Notes: a model not told the origin generated them from the letters alone. Positions 15,257 to 25,447 are shown, counted from the first letter of the stretch. The stretch: DNA of 40,493 nucleotides from Xanthomonas nasturtii (GCF_001660815.1 NZ_LYMI01000035.1:1-40493); one strand, 5' to 3'. Numbers and translations are program-made.

Positions 15257-17599
15257 TTACGCAAACGACGGCGGCAGATCCTGCTTGTTCGCACCGAAAG
15301 CGGGATTCGGCTTGGACCCCATGACAAATTCCAGCGTGCCGCCTGCTGCCAGATCGGCATGGCGCAGCCAGGCGCGGTTGAGCGGCTTGCCGTTCCAGGT
15401 CAGCGATTGCACGTACACGTTCTGCGCGCTGTTGTTGTTGGCCACGATGCGCAGGGTGCGGCCGTTGCCCACATCCAGCGTGGCGCGCTTGAACAACGGG
15501 CTGCCCACGATGTAGTTGCCGCTGACCGGATCCACCGCATACAACCCGAGCGCGCTGAGCACGAACCACGCACTCATCTGCCCGCAGTCTTCATTGCCCG
15601 ATAGACCGTTGCGCGCGTCGTGGTACTGCTCGCGCAGCAAGCGGCGCACCATCGCCTGGGTCTTGTACGGTTGCCCGGCATAGGCGAACAGATACGCCAC
15701 GTGGTGACTGGGCTCATTGCCGTGCGCGTACTGGCCGACCAGGCCGTCGATGTCCGGCGGTGCGTCGGCGGGCAGGTCGGAGCTGGTGGAAAACAGCTCG
15801 TCCAGCTTGGCGACAAAGCCGTCGCGGCCGCCGTACAAGTCCATGTAGCCGTACAGATCGTGCTGATTGAGGAAGGTGGCCTGCCAGGCATTGGACTCGG
15901 TGAAATCGCGCCACTTGGCGATGTGCCCCATGCCGCGCGGGTCGAACGGTGTGGCCCAGCTGCCGTCGGCAAGCCGCGCCTGCACGAAGCCGCTGTCGCG
16001 ATTGAACACGTTGCGGTAATTGCGCGAGCGTTCGCGCAATGCGCTTGCATCATCAGTGGCGCCCGCAGCTTGCGCCAGATGTGCGCAGGCCCAGTCGTCG
16101 TAGGCGTATTCGAGCGTGCGGCTGACCGCTTCGTCCACTTTGTCGGCAGGGATATAACCGAGTTTGCGGTACTCGCCCAGGCCGTGGGTGGTGTCGTCCA
16201 TTGCCCGTTTGCGGTACGCCGGCCATGCGGCCTTGTAGTCGATGCCGGTAAAGCCCTTGGCATGCGCTTCGGCCAATACCACGGCCGAGTGGTAGCCGAT
16301 CATGCAGCCGGTTTCCACGCCTTGCAGTGGCCAGATGCCCACGCCGTCCGGGCATTCGTTGGCGCCGCGCACCAGGCATTGCACCAGGTCGGGCACGCGC
16401 TCTGGCTGCACCAGCGTGAGCAGCGGATGCGCGGCGCGGTAGGTGTCCCACAACGAGTAGGTGCTGTAGTTGTGGTAGCCGGCAGGCGCGGTGTGGATCT
16501 GCAGGTCCATGCCGCGGTAGCGGTTGTCCACGTCGGAAAACAGCGTCGGTGCCAGCAGGCTGTGATACAGGCCGGTGTAGAAGATGCGCCGTTGCGCCTC
16601 GTCGTCGCTGTCGATGCGCACGCGGGCCAGTTCTTTTTCCCAGGCGGCGACGGCTTGCGCATGCACGCGCGCGAAGTCGAAGTCGGGCAGTTCGGCGTCG
16701 AGGTTGGCCAGGGCGTTGTCGGCGCTGACCGCGGAGATACCGACCTTGATCAGCAGCGGGGCGTCGGATGCATCGGGGAAGTGCAGCGCAGCCTTGAGAT
16801 GCACGCCGTCGCTGCTGCGCGCATCGGCAGCCAGCGGTTGGTCTTCGTTGTACAGCTGCACGCGCGCAAACGGGCGCGAGACGCGCAGCGCGAAGTAGAT
16901 GTAACGGCCCTTGGCCCATTGATACACGCGACGCCCACCGGTGAGGGTCTGTGCGTCGACCACGCGCAGCTGCGCATCGCTGACGCGGGTGGGGATGCCG
17001 GGTTTGTCCTGCATGCCATGGCACAGGTCCAGCACCACGTGTGCCGGCTTGCCCTTGGGAAAGTGGTAACGGTGCAGGCCTGCGCGCGCGGTGGCGGTGA
17101 GTTCGGCATGCACGCCGCTGTCCTTGAGGCGCACGCGGTAGTAACCGGGCGATGCGGCTTCATCGGCATGGTCGTAGCGCGAGCGGTAGCCGGCGTCCGG
17201 ATTGTCGAGCGGGCCGGGCACCAGCCTGACTTCGCCGGTGGCGGGCACCAGCAGGAAATCCAGCATGTCGCCGATGCCGGTGCCGGACAGATGCGTGTGC
17301 GAGAAACCCATGATCGAGCCGTCGGACTCGTGATAGCCCGAGCACGAATCCCACACCGCGTTGTAGGTGTCCGGGCTCAGCTGCACCATGCCGAACGGCA
17401 GCGTGGCGCCGGGAAAGGTATGGCCGTGGCCACCGGTACCGATGAAGACATCCACATGGCGGGTGAGATCGGCGCGGGTGTGCGCGTCGGCCGGCAGCGC
17501 GTAGTTGCCGGCGCGCGCGCGGGCCATGCCGGGCAGGCCGACGCTACCGAACAGTGCTGCGGCGATGGCACCTTGGAGAAAACCGCGTCGTGTTGCCAT
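15257..17599 (-). CDS. nixK: GH92 alpha-mannosidase (NixK)
   Basis: The 780-residue protein starts MATRRGFLQGAIAAALFG, a twin-arginine export signal. GH92 marks follow: GGHGHTFPGATLPFGMVQLS at about 56-75, GFSHTHLSGTG, and near the end NGLSGNEDCGQMSAWF (GNED at 668-671, with the family's catalytic Glu). In X. campestris NixK was reported to remove the alpha-1,3-mannose first, which allows the xylosidase NixI and then NixJ to act. Start set at 17599 because the Tat signal begins there; upstream codons in the open frame look like intergenic repeat. Export by Tat suggests folding (probably with Ca2+) before crossing to the periplasm. Confidence 0.92.
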   Translation of the reverse strand: MATRRGFLQGAIAAALFGSVGLPGMARARAGNYALPADAHTRADLTRHVDVFIGTGGHGHTFPGATLPFGMVQLSPDTYNAVWDSCSGYHESDGSIMGFSHTHLSGTGIGDMLDFLLVPATGEVRLVPGPLDNPDAGYRSRYDHADEAASPGYYRVRLKDSGVHAELTATARAGLHRYHFPKGKPAHVVLDLCHGMQDKPGIPTRVSDAQLRVVDAQTLTGGRRVYQWAKGRYIYFALRVSRPFARVQLYNEDQPLAADARSSDGVHLKAALHFPDASDAPLLIKVGISAVSADNALANLDAELPDFDFARVHAQAVAAWEKELARVRIDSDDEAQRRIFYTGLYHSLLAPTLFSDVDNRYRGMDLQIHTAPAGYHNYSTYSLWDTYRAAHPLLTLVQPERVPDLVQCLVRGANECPDGVGIWPLQGVETGCMIGYHSAVVLAEAHAKGFTGIDYKAAWPAYRKRAMDDTTHGLGEYRKLGYIPADKVDEAVSRTLEYAYDDWACAHLAQAAGATDDASALRERSRNYRNVFNRDSGFVQARLADGSWATPFDPRGMGHIAKWRDFTESNAWQATFLNQHDLYGYMDLYGGRDGFVAKLDELFSTSSDLPADAPPDIDGLVGQYAHGNEPSHHVAYLFAYAGQPYKTQAMVRRLLREQYHDARNGLSGNEDCGQMSAWFVLSALGLYAVDPVSGNYIVGSPLFKRATLDVGNGRTLRIVANNNSAQNVYVQSLTWNGKPLNRAWLRHADLAAGGTLEFVMGSKPNPAFGANKQDLPPSFA

Positions 17600-17658
17600 G
17601 TGTGTGGTCTCTGATGTCGCGAGGTGGGTGCGCCGTACCCTCATCCGCCCTTCGGGCA

Positions 17659-17700
17659 CCTTCTCCCCATGAAGGGGACCGAGGTCCCGAGGGGAGAAGG
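17659..17700. repeat. REP-like cruciform repeat between nixJ and nixK
   Basis: CCTTCTCCCC (17659-17668) pairs with GGGGAGAAGG (17691-17700), and inside it GGGACC (17675-17680) pairs with GGTCCC (17683-17688), so the unit folds as a nested stem. The flanking TCATCCGCCCTTCGGGCA belongs to the same kind of motif, one I recognise as widespread between xanthomonad genes. It may stabilise the upstream nixJ message. Confidence 0.65.
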
Positions 17701-17734
17701 AAGGCGCCGAACGCTGCGCCTTTCCCGCTGGGAA

Positions 17735-19198
17735 TCAGACGCTACGCAGCAGCTGGGGTTTGCGTTGATGCAGGTCGATGATCAGTTCGCCGAACAAGGT
17801 GTTGGCCCAGGCGAACCAGTCGCGGGTGAAGGTGCTCGGGGTGTCTTTGTCGAATGCCTCGTGCATGAAGCCGGTGCCGGCGTGCGTGGTCTTCAGCCAC
17901 TGCAGGCATTGACGCAGTTGTGCGTCGTCGTCGCTGACCAGCGCGTACTGCACGATGGACATCGGCCAGATGGTGCCCATGCCGCTGTGCGGGCTGCCGA
18001 CGCCCTCGGCGGCGGTGCCGCGCGAGAAATACGGGTTGCGCTCGCTCCAGGCCAGCTGGCGGGTGCGCAGGAACACCGGGTCGGCACGGTCGCAGCAGCC
18101 CAGGTAGGCCAGGCTGAGCAGGCCGGGGGCGTTGGCGTCGTCGATGAAGAGCTGGTTGCCGAAGCCGTCCACTTCGAATGCCCAGTACGCCTGCCCATCG
18201 CTGTCGCGCAATTGCCCGAACTGGCGGGTGGCGGTTTCCACTTCATCGGCCAGTGCGGTGCACTCGGCGGCAAAGGCGGTGTCGCGATGCAATGCCGTGC
18301 TCATCGCGGCCAATTGCCGTAGCGAGGTCACCGCAAACAGGTTGGCCGGCACGAACAACGGAAACACACAGGCATCGTCGGAGGGACGGAACATCGAATG
18401 GATCATGCCGTTGGGCCTGGTCGGCTGGCCGTAGCCTTCCAGCACCAGCGTTTCGGTGGCCAGCGGGGAGGGGCGCTGGAACACGTACGGGCCGCGGTTG
18501 TCCTTGCGCTGTTGCTCGCGGAAGGTGCGCACCACCACGTGCATCGCTTCGCGCCAGTCGTCGTCGAACGGTGCGGCATCGCCGGTGGCGCGCCAGTATT
18601 CGTGCGCGATGCGGATGGGGTAGCACAGCGAATCCACTTCCCACTTGCGCTCGCCCACGCCGGGCTTCATCTCGGTGATGTCGTTGAGCGACCATTTCAG
18701 GCGCTGGGTCTGGCCATCGGGCAGGAAGGCGTTGGCGTAGGGGTCGAGCTTGATGCACGCAGCCTGGCGCTGGATCAGGCCATGGAACATGCGCCGCAAC
18801 GCCGGGTCGCGCTTGGCCAATGGCACATACGGGTGCACCTGCGCGGACGAATCGCGCAGCCACATCGCATGGATGTCGCCGGTGATGACGAAGGTGTCCG
18901 GCTTGCCGTTGCGGGTGCCGGTTTCCACGGTGGTGTCGAGCGTGTTGGGGTAGCAGTTCTCGAACAGCCAGGCCAGTTCCGGGTCGGCGATCTGCGCCTT
19001 GATCTGCACGATCTGCTGCTCGATTGCCTTGCTGACGAAGCGGCGCTGCGCCTTGGGCGGGCGCTTGCTGACGAACCCACCGCCCGCAGTGGAAGCACGT
19101 GCAGCAGGCACGGCCGCGAACGCGGGCAGGGCGCTGGCCAGCAAACCGGCACCGGCGCTGGCGCCGAGCAGCTGAAGGATGTCGCGGCGGGTATGCAT
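17735..19198 (-). CDS. nixJ: GH125 exo-alpha-1,6-mannosidase (NixJ)
   Basis: The 487-residue protein starts MHTRRDILQLLGASAGAGLL, a twin-arginine signal. GH125 features are GDIHAMWLRDSSAQ at 107-120, DSLCYPIRIAHEYW near 184-197 and the late EGVGSPHSGMGTIWPMSIVQ block, which carries the expected general base. In X. campestris NixJ was shown to cut the alpha-1,6-mannose after NixK and NixI have acted. The start at 19198 is fixed by the Tat motif. A 496-base gap precedes it, so it could have its own promoter. Confidence 0.92.
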   Translation of the reverse strand: MHTRRDILQLLGASAGAGLLASALPAFAAVPAARASTAGGGFVSKRPPKAQRRFVSKAIEQQIVQIKAQIADPELAWLFENCYPNTLDTTVETGTRNGKPDTFVITGDIHAMWLRDSSAQVHPYVPLAKRDPALRRMFHGLIQRQAACIKLDPYANAFLPDGQTQRLKWSLNDITEMKPGVGERKWEVDSLCYPIRIAHEYWRATGDAAPFDDDWREAMHVVVRTFREQQRKDNRGPYVFQRPSPLATETLVLEGYGQPTRPNGMIHSMFRPSDDACVFPLFVPANLFAVTSLRQLAAMSTALHRDTAFAAECTALADEVETATRQFGQLRDSDGQAYWAFEVDGFGNQLFIDDANAPGLLSLAYLGCCDRADPVFLRTRQLAWSERNPYFSRGTAAEGVGSPHSGMGTIWPMSIVQYALVSDDDAQLRQCLQWLKTTHAGTGFMHEAFDKDTPSTFTRDWFAWANTLFGELIIDLHQRKPQLLRSV

Positions 19199-19694
19199 GA
19201 CCTCAAGACTCCATGGGTTCGACCGGCGATCCGCACGACCCTCATCCCTGCGCTGGCGGCCGCCGCAGGGCAGCCAGAGCGATGAGACCTATGCATGACC
19301 AATTCCTGATGACCATACAACGTGTGCGCCGAATATGCATAGTGCGCCCGCACAATTCGTTGCCGTATGCGCGGCTGTGCGACGGCGTGGCTGGCGGGCT
19401 GGTCCTTGGCTTGCGCGTATGCGCGCAAACCTTTGGTGGCCGGGGTGTCGACGCTTGCACCACCCGCGCCAAGGGCGCCAAGGGCGCTTGCAGGAAGCGC
19501 GCGTGCGCTGGCCGCCATCTTTGGATAGGCACGATGCGCCGATGCGCCCACACGGCTTTAAAAGACACGTCTGCACAAGACACCGTGCGGGCACCAGCAG
19601 GCGATTGACGACGCACCCGAATTGCTGCGTATGCCGTCTGCGCACAAGCGTCGGCATTGAACCGGCGCCTGCACGCATCAACGCCACCACGCGC
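19199..19694. other. 496-base gap between nixI and nixJ
   Basis: No frame on either strand looks coding. On minus, TGGTCAT occurs twice as a direct repeat (19296-19302 and 19310-19316, 14 bases apart start to start), about 100 bases before nixJ, in an A/T-rich patch at 19285-19340. This is the best candidate for a separate nixJ promoter or activator site. No NagR-like palindrome is visible here. Confidence 0.4.
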
Positions 19695-22355
19695 CTACTT
19701 GGGCAGCGGCGACCGACCCTGGATCGTCAATGCTGCTGCCTCGCCCGGCGCACCGGTACCCGGCTGCCCACCACCGACAAACACGCGGTAATCGCCGGCT
19801 TCCACCGCGCGTTGCCCGGTGCGGTCCACGTCGCTCAGCGCACGCGCATCCAGCGTGAAGGTGAGTTCGCGCTGTTCGCCCGGCTTGAGGTGCACGCGTT
19901 GGAAGCCGACCAGGCTGCGCAGCGGCGATTGCGGGCGGTCCGGGTATTGCAGATACACCTGTGCCACTTCATCGCCGGCGCGGGTGCCGGTATTGCGCAC
20001 GGTGGTGGTCACCTGCAGCGTGCTGCCGGCCTGCAGGATGGTGGTGGACAGGCGCGGCGCCGCATACGCAAAGCTGGTGTAGCTCAGCCCGTAGCCGAAC
20101 GGAAACAGCGGCTCGCCCTTGAAGTAGCGATAGGTGCGGCCCTTCATGTCGTAGCTGACATATGCCGGCAGGTCCTTGGTGGAGCGGTAAAACGTCACCG
20201 GCAGCCGCCCGCCGGGGTTGTCGTCGCCGGCCAGCGCACGGGCAATGGCGGTGCCGCCGGACTGGCCCGGGTACCACGCGGCCACGATCGCATCGGCATG
20301 CGTCTTGGCCCAGTTCACCGCCACTGCGCTGCCGCTCATCAACACCACCACCAGCGGCTTGCCGGAGGCCTTTGCACGTTCGAGCAGCGCTTGCTGCGGG
20401 GCGGGCAGGGCGATGTCGTTGCGGTCGCCGCCGTCAAAGCCGGGCACATCGATGCGCAACTCTTCGCCTTCCACATCCGGCGACAGGCCGACGAAGGCCA
20501 CCACTGCATCGGCCTGCGCCACGGCCCGTTCTGCTTCGGCAAGCTGCGCGGCTGCCGGTGCCAGCCATTCCAGGCGCACGCCCTGGTCCTGGCCGCGGTG
20601 CTCCATTTCCAGGCGGATCTTGCGCGGGCGGGTATCGTCGAAATGCAGCACGGTTTCCACGCTGCGGCCATCGGCGTTGTGCATGCCGGCCGGCACGTGC
20701 TTGTCTTCGGCATTGCCGGCAACCACCAGCTTGTCGTCGATGTAGAGCCGCACCGGGTCGTGGCCGGTGCAATCGAAGCAGCGCGCCACGCGCACTGCCA
20801 GGGTGTAATCGCCGGCACCGGGTGGCAGCAGCTCGCCGCTCCAGCGCACGGCGTAACGGTCGGCCGGCACGCCCTTTGCCGGGGCGACCTGGTCCCAGTT
20901 GAAGCTCACCACGCGGTCCTGCCGCACCACGCGCGCCGCGCCGGTCATGTCCACATTGTCGAAATATTCGCCACGCAGCCCCGGCTTGCCGTCGCTACGC
21001 AATGCCGTTTCCGGAATCATGCCCGGCACGCCGGCAGCCAACGGCGCGCCTTGCGCGTAGTGCACCTGCTGGGTGCCGAAGCGCTCGCGCAGGCCGAGCA
21101 GTGGCGTCACCGGCGCAGCTGAGGTGCCTTGGTAGTTGGCCTCCAGCGCGGCCAATGCATCGGCATTCGGGCCGACCACCGCCAGCCGCGTGCCTGCTTT
21201 CAGCGGCAGCGTGGCATCGGCGTTCTTCAGCAACACGATCGATTCGGCAGCCGCCTGCAGGGCCAATGCACGGTTGGCGCGGTTGTCGATGTCCTTCGCG
21301 CCAAGCCGCGCGTACGAATCCTTGCGCGGGGCTTCCAGTTCGCCCAGCCGATAGCGTGCGGAAAACAGGCGCACCAGCGATTGATCGAGCAGCGCTTCGT
21401 CCACTTCGCCGCGTTCGATGGCGGTCCCGAGGTCGCGATAGGCATGCCCGCAGTTGAGATCGTGCCCGGCCTTGAGCGCTGCGGCAGACGAACCTGCATT
21501 GTCGGGGCGGAAGTAATGGAACTGGGTCATGTCGTCCACCGCATCGCAGTCGGAGACCACAAAGCCCTTGAAGCCCCAATCGCCACGCACGCGGCCGTTG
21601 AGCAGCCAGTCGGCCGCGCACGCCGGGGTGCCGTGCAGCGAGTTGTAGGCACACATCACCGAGCCAGCCTGGCCCTCGACCAACGCCGCGCGGAAGGCCG
21701 GCGTATAGGTCGCCTCCACATCGCGCGGCGAGACATCCACATCGAACCCATGCCGCCCCGGCTCCGGGCCGCTGTGCACGGCGATGTGCTTGGGTGTGGC
21801 GATCGTGCGCGGGTGTTCCAGATCATCGCCCTGAAGGCCGCGAATGAAACCGACCGCCAGTTGCCCGGTGAGGAAGGGATCCTCGCCATAGGTTTCCATG
21901 CCACGGCCCCAGCGCGGGTCGCGGAAGATGTTGATGTTGGGCGACCAGATGGTCAGCCCGGCGTAACGCGGGTGGTCCTTGCCCGGGGCGCCAGCCTGGT
22001 TGAACTTGGCGCGCGCCTCGGTGGAGACCACTGTGCCCACCTGCTGCATCAGCGTGGTGTTCCAGCTGGCGGCCAGGCCGATCGCCTGTGGAAACACCGT
22101 GGCGTAGCCATTGCGCGCGATGCCATGCAGGCCTTCGCTCCACCATTCGTAGGCGGGGATGCCCAGACGCGGAATCGCTGGCGCATCGTTCATCGCCTGG
22201 GCGACTTTCTCTTCGCGGCTCATTTGCGCCACCAAGGCAGCGGCACGTTGTTCGGGGCTACCGGCGCGCTGGGCAGTGGCGGCATGCACGCTGCACGGCA
22301 AGCCAAGGCTCAGGCCCAGCGCAATGGCAAGGCGCGATACAAACACGGATGACAT
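19695..22355 (-). CDS. nixI: GH3 beta-xylosidase with PA14 insert (NixI)
   Basis: The 886-residue protein has a Sec signal (LAIALGLSLGLPCSVHA). The GH3 N-terminal barrel holds the nucleophile D269 in GFVVSDCDAV and KH at 189-190. The second GH3 domain is interrupted by a PA14-type beta domain at about 455-600 (GLRGEYFDNVDMTG ... VRLEWLAPA), and a fibronectin-III-like tail ends the protein. In X. campestris NixI removes the core beta-1,2-xylose typical of plant N-glycans. An AGGAG lies 10 bases before the ATG at 22355. A 380-base gap separates it from nixH. Confidence 0.92.
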   Translation of the reverse strand: MSSVFVSRLAIALGLSLGLPCSVHAATAQRAGSPEQRAAALVAQMSREEKVAQAMNDAPAIPRLGIPAYEWWSEGLHGIARNGYATVFPQAIGLAASWNTTLMQQVGTVVSTEARAKFNQAGAPGKDHPRYAGLTIWSPNINIFRDPRWGRGMETYGEDPFLTGQLAVGFIRGLQGDDLEHPRTIATPKHIAVHSGPEPGRHGFDVDVSPRDVEATYTPAFRAALVEGQAGSVMCAYNSLHGTPACAADWLLNGRVRGDWGFKGFVVSDCDAVDDMTQFHYFRPDNAGSSAAALKAGHDLNCGHAYRDLGTAIERGEVDEALLDQSLVRLFSARYRLGELEAPRKDSYARLGAKDIDNRANRALALQAAAESIVLLKNADATLPLKAGTRLAVVGPNADALAALEANYQGTSAAPVTPLLGLRERFGTQQVHYAQGAPLAAGVPGMIPETALRSDGKPGLRGEYFDNVDMTGAARVVRQDRVVSFNWDQVAPAKGVPADRYAVRWSGELLPPGAGDYTLAVRVARCFDCTGHDPVRLYIDDKLVVAGNAEDKHVPAGMHNADGRSVETVLHFDDTRPRKIRLEMEHRGQDQGVRLEWLAPAAAQLAEAERAVAQADAVVAFVGLSPDVEGEELRIDVPGFDGGDRNDIALPAPQQALLERAKASGKPLVVVLMSGSAVAVNWAKTHADAIVAAWYPGQSGGTAIARALAGDDNPGGRLPVTFYRSTKDLPAYVSYDMKGRTYRYFKGEPLFPFGYGLSYTSFAYAAPRLSTTILQAGSTLQVTTTVRNTGTRAGDEVAQVYLQYPDRPQSPLRSLVGFQRVHLKPGEQRELTFTLDARALSDVDRTGQRAVEAGDYRVFVGGGQPGTGAPGEAAALTIQGRSPLPK

Positions 22356-22735
22356 CGATCTACTCCTGCGCAGCGGTCAGCGCCGCGCGTTGTCTTGGGT
22401 GCTGCCGCAGGGAGCGCGGCAGAACAGGGGTTTGGGGAACGCTGCGCGGTTGCCGGTCGTTACCTGGGGCTGGCTGGTACGTCATTGCCAGATCCGTGTC
22501 TGTGCGGCGAGCGTTGCCAGCGCGGTGCAGAACAGCGGCCTTGTCGTAAAACCTCGCGATAGAGACGCGCCTTCCCTTGCCGTGTGCAACGTCTGCGCCC
22601 GGCGTTGCCAGCACAACCGTCAGCTCCGCTGGCTGCATGATCGGGCCCAGCGAGACTGCCGTGCGGCCGGCAACCCCGTCTCCCATACCGCGGGAGACGG
22701 GCCCGAATAACGCATCAATCGCGCCCGGTCGTGGC
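22356..22735. other. 380-base gap between nixH and nixI
   Basis: No convincing gene. It contains the hairpin at 22675-22701 just after nixH; the rest is GC-rich with no clear promoter boxes. Whether nixI is read through from nixH or has its own start cannot be told from the sequence. Confidence 0.4.
22675..22701 (-). terminator. Hairpin 34 bases after nixH, without a T-run
   Basis: CCCGTCTCCC (22675-22684) pairs perfectly with GGGAGACGGG (22692-22701), loop of 7. In the minus transcript it follows the nixH stop. The next bases are GTTGCCGG, so it is not a classical intrinsic terminator; it may be a partial terminator or protect the 3' end of a nixE-H message. Confidence 0.4.
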
Positions 22736-25426
22736 TCATTTCGCGGCCGGCGCTTCCTGCGGCTCCGGCGGTGCACCGGCCAGCGTGCTCGCCAGGTCGC
22801 GCACCTGCAGGGTGGATTGCAGCTGTGCCAACGCAGCCTTGCTGCTCACGCGCACGGTCAATGGCTCGCCGGGCAGCAGGTCGAAGGCGTTATCCGACAG
22901 CGTGGCGTCCACATCGCCGAACGACAGCCACACCTCGCGCGCCAGCGTGTTGCTGGTCAGCGTCAGCGCATAGCCGTCGCCATCGGCGCGCCACTGGCTG
23001 TCGATCTTTGCGGCCGGCATTGCGAGCTGCTTGGCCGGTGCGAAGAACACCACTTCACGCGACAGCAGCTTCTCGCCGTCGAACAACTCGAACACCGCGT
23101 AGGTCCGCTTGGGATCGGCGCTGCCCAGCAATTGCTTGTCGCTGAAGTTGCCCACCTGCAGGCTGCTGAGCGGTTTGACGCTGGCTTTTTCTTCGCGCTT
23201 GCTCAGCAGCTTGCCGTCCATGCTCATCACCCGCATGCGCCAGCGTGCCGCCAGCGGCGTGGTGCGATCGGACACCAGCGAGACCTCGGTCTGGCCCTTG
23301 TCGTTACGCAACGCGGCGATCATTTCCGGCGCGTAGAAGCGGCGTGCGTGATAGTGCAGCGCCTTCCAGCGGCCGTAGTAATCCACGCTGGACCACGACG
23401 CGCCCGGCCATACATCGTTGAGCTGCCAGTACAGCGAACCCATCGATTGCGGGCGCGAGGCGCGCAGATGCGAGGCGGCCAGGTTGATGCCCTCGGCCTG
23501 CATCAGCTGGCTCAGGTAGACGAAGCTTTCGAAATCCTTGGGCTCGCCGAATTCGCGGCGGATATACAGCATCAGCCGCTTGTTGCCGTTGCCCTTGTCG
23601 AACTTCTGATGCACGCGCATCACCGGCGATTCCGGATCCATGTCGCCGGATTCGGCAAACGCGCGCACGGTGCGCATGTCCGGGAACGACTGCAGGCCGT
23701 ATTCGGACATGAAGCGCGGGGTGACGTTGAGATATTCGGTGACCGGCAGCGCAGGGCCGCCCCACACCTTCCAGTAGTGCATGTCGCCATCGTTGGCCTG
23801 GTCCGCAGCGCCATCGAAATTGGTGCCCGGCGAAGTAGCCCAGTACGGCACGTCGCTATCGTAGGTGGCCACCACTTCGCGGAACACGGTACCGAACAAG
23901 GTGGTCATGCCGCGCTCGATGCGGCTGCGTTCTTCCGGGTCCACCGACTGCTTGAACTTGACCCGGTCGCCCCAGTTTTCCCAGCCGGTCTGCACTTCGT
24001 TGTTGCCGCACCACAACACGATGCTGGGGTGGTCGCGCAGGCGCTTGACCTGTTCGATGGCCTCCTGCCGGGTGTTCTCGCGGAACTCCACGTCGTACGG
24101 CGGCACTGCGCCACCGAACATGAAGTCCTGCCAGATCATGATGCCCAACTCGTCGGCCACCTCGTAGAAGTGGTCGTCCTGGTAATGCCCGCCGCCCCAC
24201 ATGCGCAGCATGTTCATATTGGCATCGCGCGCGTCCTGCAGGGTGCTGCGCATGCGCTCGGGGCTGACGCGCGCGGGGAACGCATCCAGCGGGATCAGGT
24301 TGGCGCCCTTGGCGAAGATCGGGATGCCGTTGATCACGATCTCCATGCTCTTGCCGAACTTGTCTTTTTCGCGGCGCAATTCCACCGAACGCAGGCCGGT
24401 GATGCGCTTGATCTGCTGGCTGTCGCCATCGGCATCGCGCACGCTGGCCACGAAGGTGTAGCGGTCCTGCGCGCCGTAGCCGGCCGGGAACCAGCGCTTG
24501 GGCTTGGCGATGCGCACCGGCAAATCGATACGGTTCTGGCCCGGGTCGACCACCGCCTGCTGGGTGAACTGGCCGACACTCTTCCCATCCGGCCCAAGCA
24601 CATCCAGCGTCACCTGCACCGGCCCGCTGCGGCCGGCCTGCAGTTCCAGCTGCGCCTGCAGTTGCGCACTGTCCGCGTCCACACGTTGCTGGGCGATATG
24701 CAGCCCGTCCACACGCACGGCATCCCACGCTTCCACGCGCACATCTTTCCAGATGCCGGCGTTGACCATGCGCGGGCCCCAATCCCAACCGAAGTTGTAC
24801 GGTGCCTTGCGCACATAAGTGGAGCTGTGCCGCGATTCGGGCTCGTCGCCGAATGCCGAATCGTAGGCACCCGGCAGCGCATACGGCTGCTTGGCCAGCC
24901 ACGGCTGGATCTTCTTGATCGGCGAGTACAGCCTGACCTCGAGCACGTTGTTGCCGCGCTTGAGCAGGGATTTCGCATCCACCCGCCACTGCCGGAACAT
25001 GTTGTCGGCGCTGAGCAGCGGCTTGCCGTTGAGGGTGACCTCGGCAAAGGTATCCAGGCCATCGAACACCAGTTCCACGTGCTCGCGCTTGAGCGTGGCC
25101 GCATCCACGTTGAAGCGGGTCTGGTACTGCCAATCGCTCAGGCCCGCCCACTGGATCTTGCCTTCGTTATCGCGATAGAACGGGTCGGGCACGATTTTGG
25201 CGGCGATCAGATCTGTCTGCACCGCGCCAGGCACCTGCGCCGGCAACCACGCTGCGGCTTTCGGATAGGTCTTGGCTTGTTCCTGCCCCGGCACCAGCCG
25301 CACCTGCCAGCCTTTATCCAGGGTCTCTGCCGTGGGAGGCGCGGCCCAGGCCTGCGAGATGGCCAAGGCCAGGGCAAGCCCGAGACGGGCGGGGGCGGGG
25401 ACGAAACGATGACGGGACAGGGGCAT
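22736..25426 (-). CDS. nixH: GH2 beta-mannosidase (NixH)
   Basis: The 896-residue protein has a Sec signal (LGLALALAISQAWA). It shows the GH2 order: sugar-binding jelly-roll (about 35-230), immunoglobulin-like domain (about 240-350), catalytic barrel with acid/base E477 in CGNNEVQ and nucleophile E575 in FMSEYG, and C-terminal beta domains. The NFGWDWGPR motif at 211-219 and LRMWGGGHYQDD at 407-418 are typical of beta-mannosidases. It would cut the Man-beta-1,4-GlcNAc bond of the N-glycan core. An AGGAG lies just before the ATG at 25426; nixG ends only 21 bases upstream. Confidence 0.92.
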   Translation of the reverse strand: MPLSRHRFVPAPARLGLALALAISQAWAAPPTAETLDKGWQVRLVPGQEQAKTYPKAAAWLPAQVPGAVQTDLIAAKIVPDPFYRDNEGKIQWAGLSDWQYQTRFNVDAATLKREHVELVFDGLDTFAEVTLNGKPLLSADNMFRQWRVDAKSLLKRGNNVLEVRLYSPIKKIQPWLAKQPYALPGAYDSAFGDEPESRHSSTYVRKAPYNFGWDWGPRMVNAGIWKDVRVEAWDAVRVDGLHIAQQRVDADSAQLQAQLELQAGRSGPVQVTLDVLGPDGKSVGQFTQQAVVDPGQNRIDLPVRIAKPKRWFPAGYGAQDRYTFVASVRDADGDSQQIKRITGLRSVELRREKDKFGKSMEIVINGIPIFAKGANLIPLDAFPARVSPERMRSTLQDARDANMNMLRMWGGGHYQDDHFYEVADELGIMIWQDFMFGGAVPPYDVEFRENTRQEAIEQVKRLRDHPSIVLWCGNNEVQTGWENWGDRVKFKQSVDPEERSRIERGMTTLFGTVFREVVATYDSDVPYWATSPGTNFDGAADQANDGDMHYWKVWGGPALPVTEYLNVTPRFMSEYGLQSFPDMRTVRAFAESGDMDPESPVMRVHQKFDKGNGNKRLMLYIRREFGEPKDFESFVYLSQLMQAEGINLAASHLRASRPQSMGSLYWQLNDVWPGASWSSVDYYGRWKALHYHARRFYAPEMIAALRNDKGQTEVSLVSDRTTPLAARWRMRVMSMDGKLLSKREEKASVKPLSSLQVGNFSDKQLLGSADPKRTYAVFELFDGEKLLSREVVFFAPAKQLAMPAAKIDSQWRADGDGYALTLTSNTLAREVWLSFGDVDATLSDNAFDLLPGEPLTVRVSSKAALAQLQSTLQVRDLASTLAGAPPEPQEAPAAK

Positions 25427-25447
25427 GGGTGACTCTCCTTGGATGGA

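Noticed and set aside
13674..17614. Long plus-strand frames (13674-15116 and 15620-17614) antisense to nixL and nixK
   Set aside because: Same GC-skew shadows; His/Gln/Val-rich compositions with no family motifs.
22577..25432. 951-codon open frame on plus, antisense to nixH
   Set aside because: It mirrors the beta-mannosidase gene and owes its length to high GC at codon third positions. It has no recognisable domain, no ribosome site, and its opposite strand shows clear GH2 motifs.
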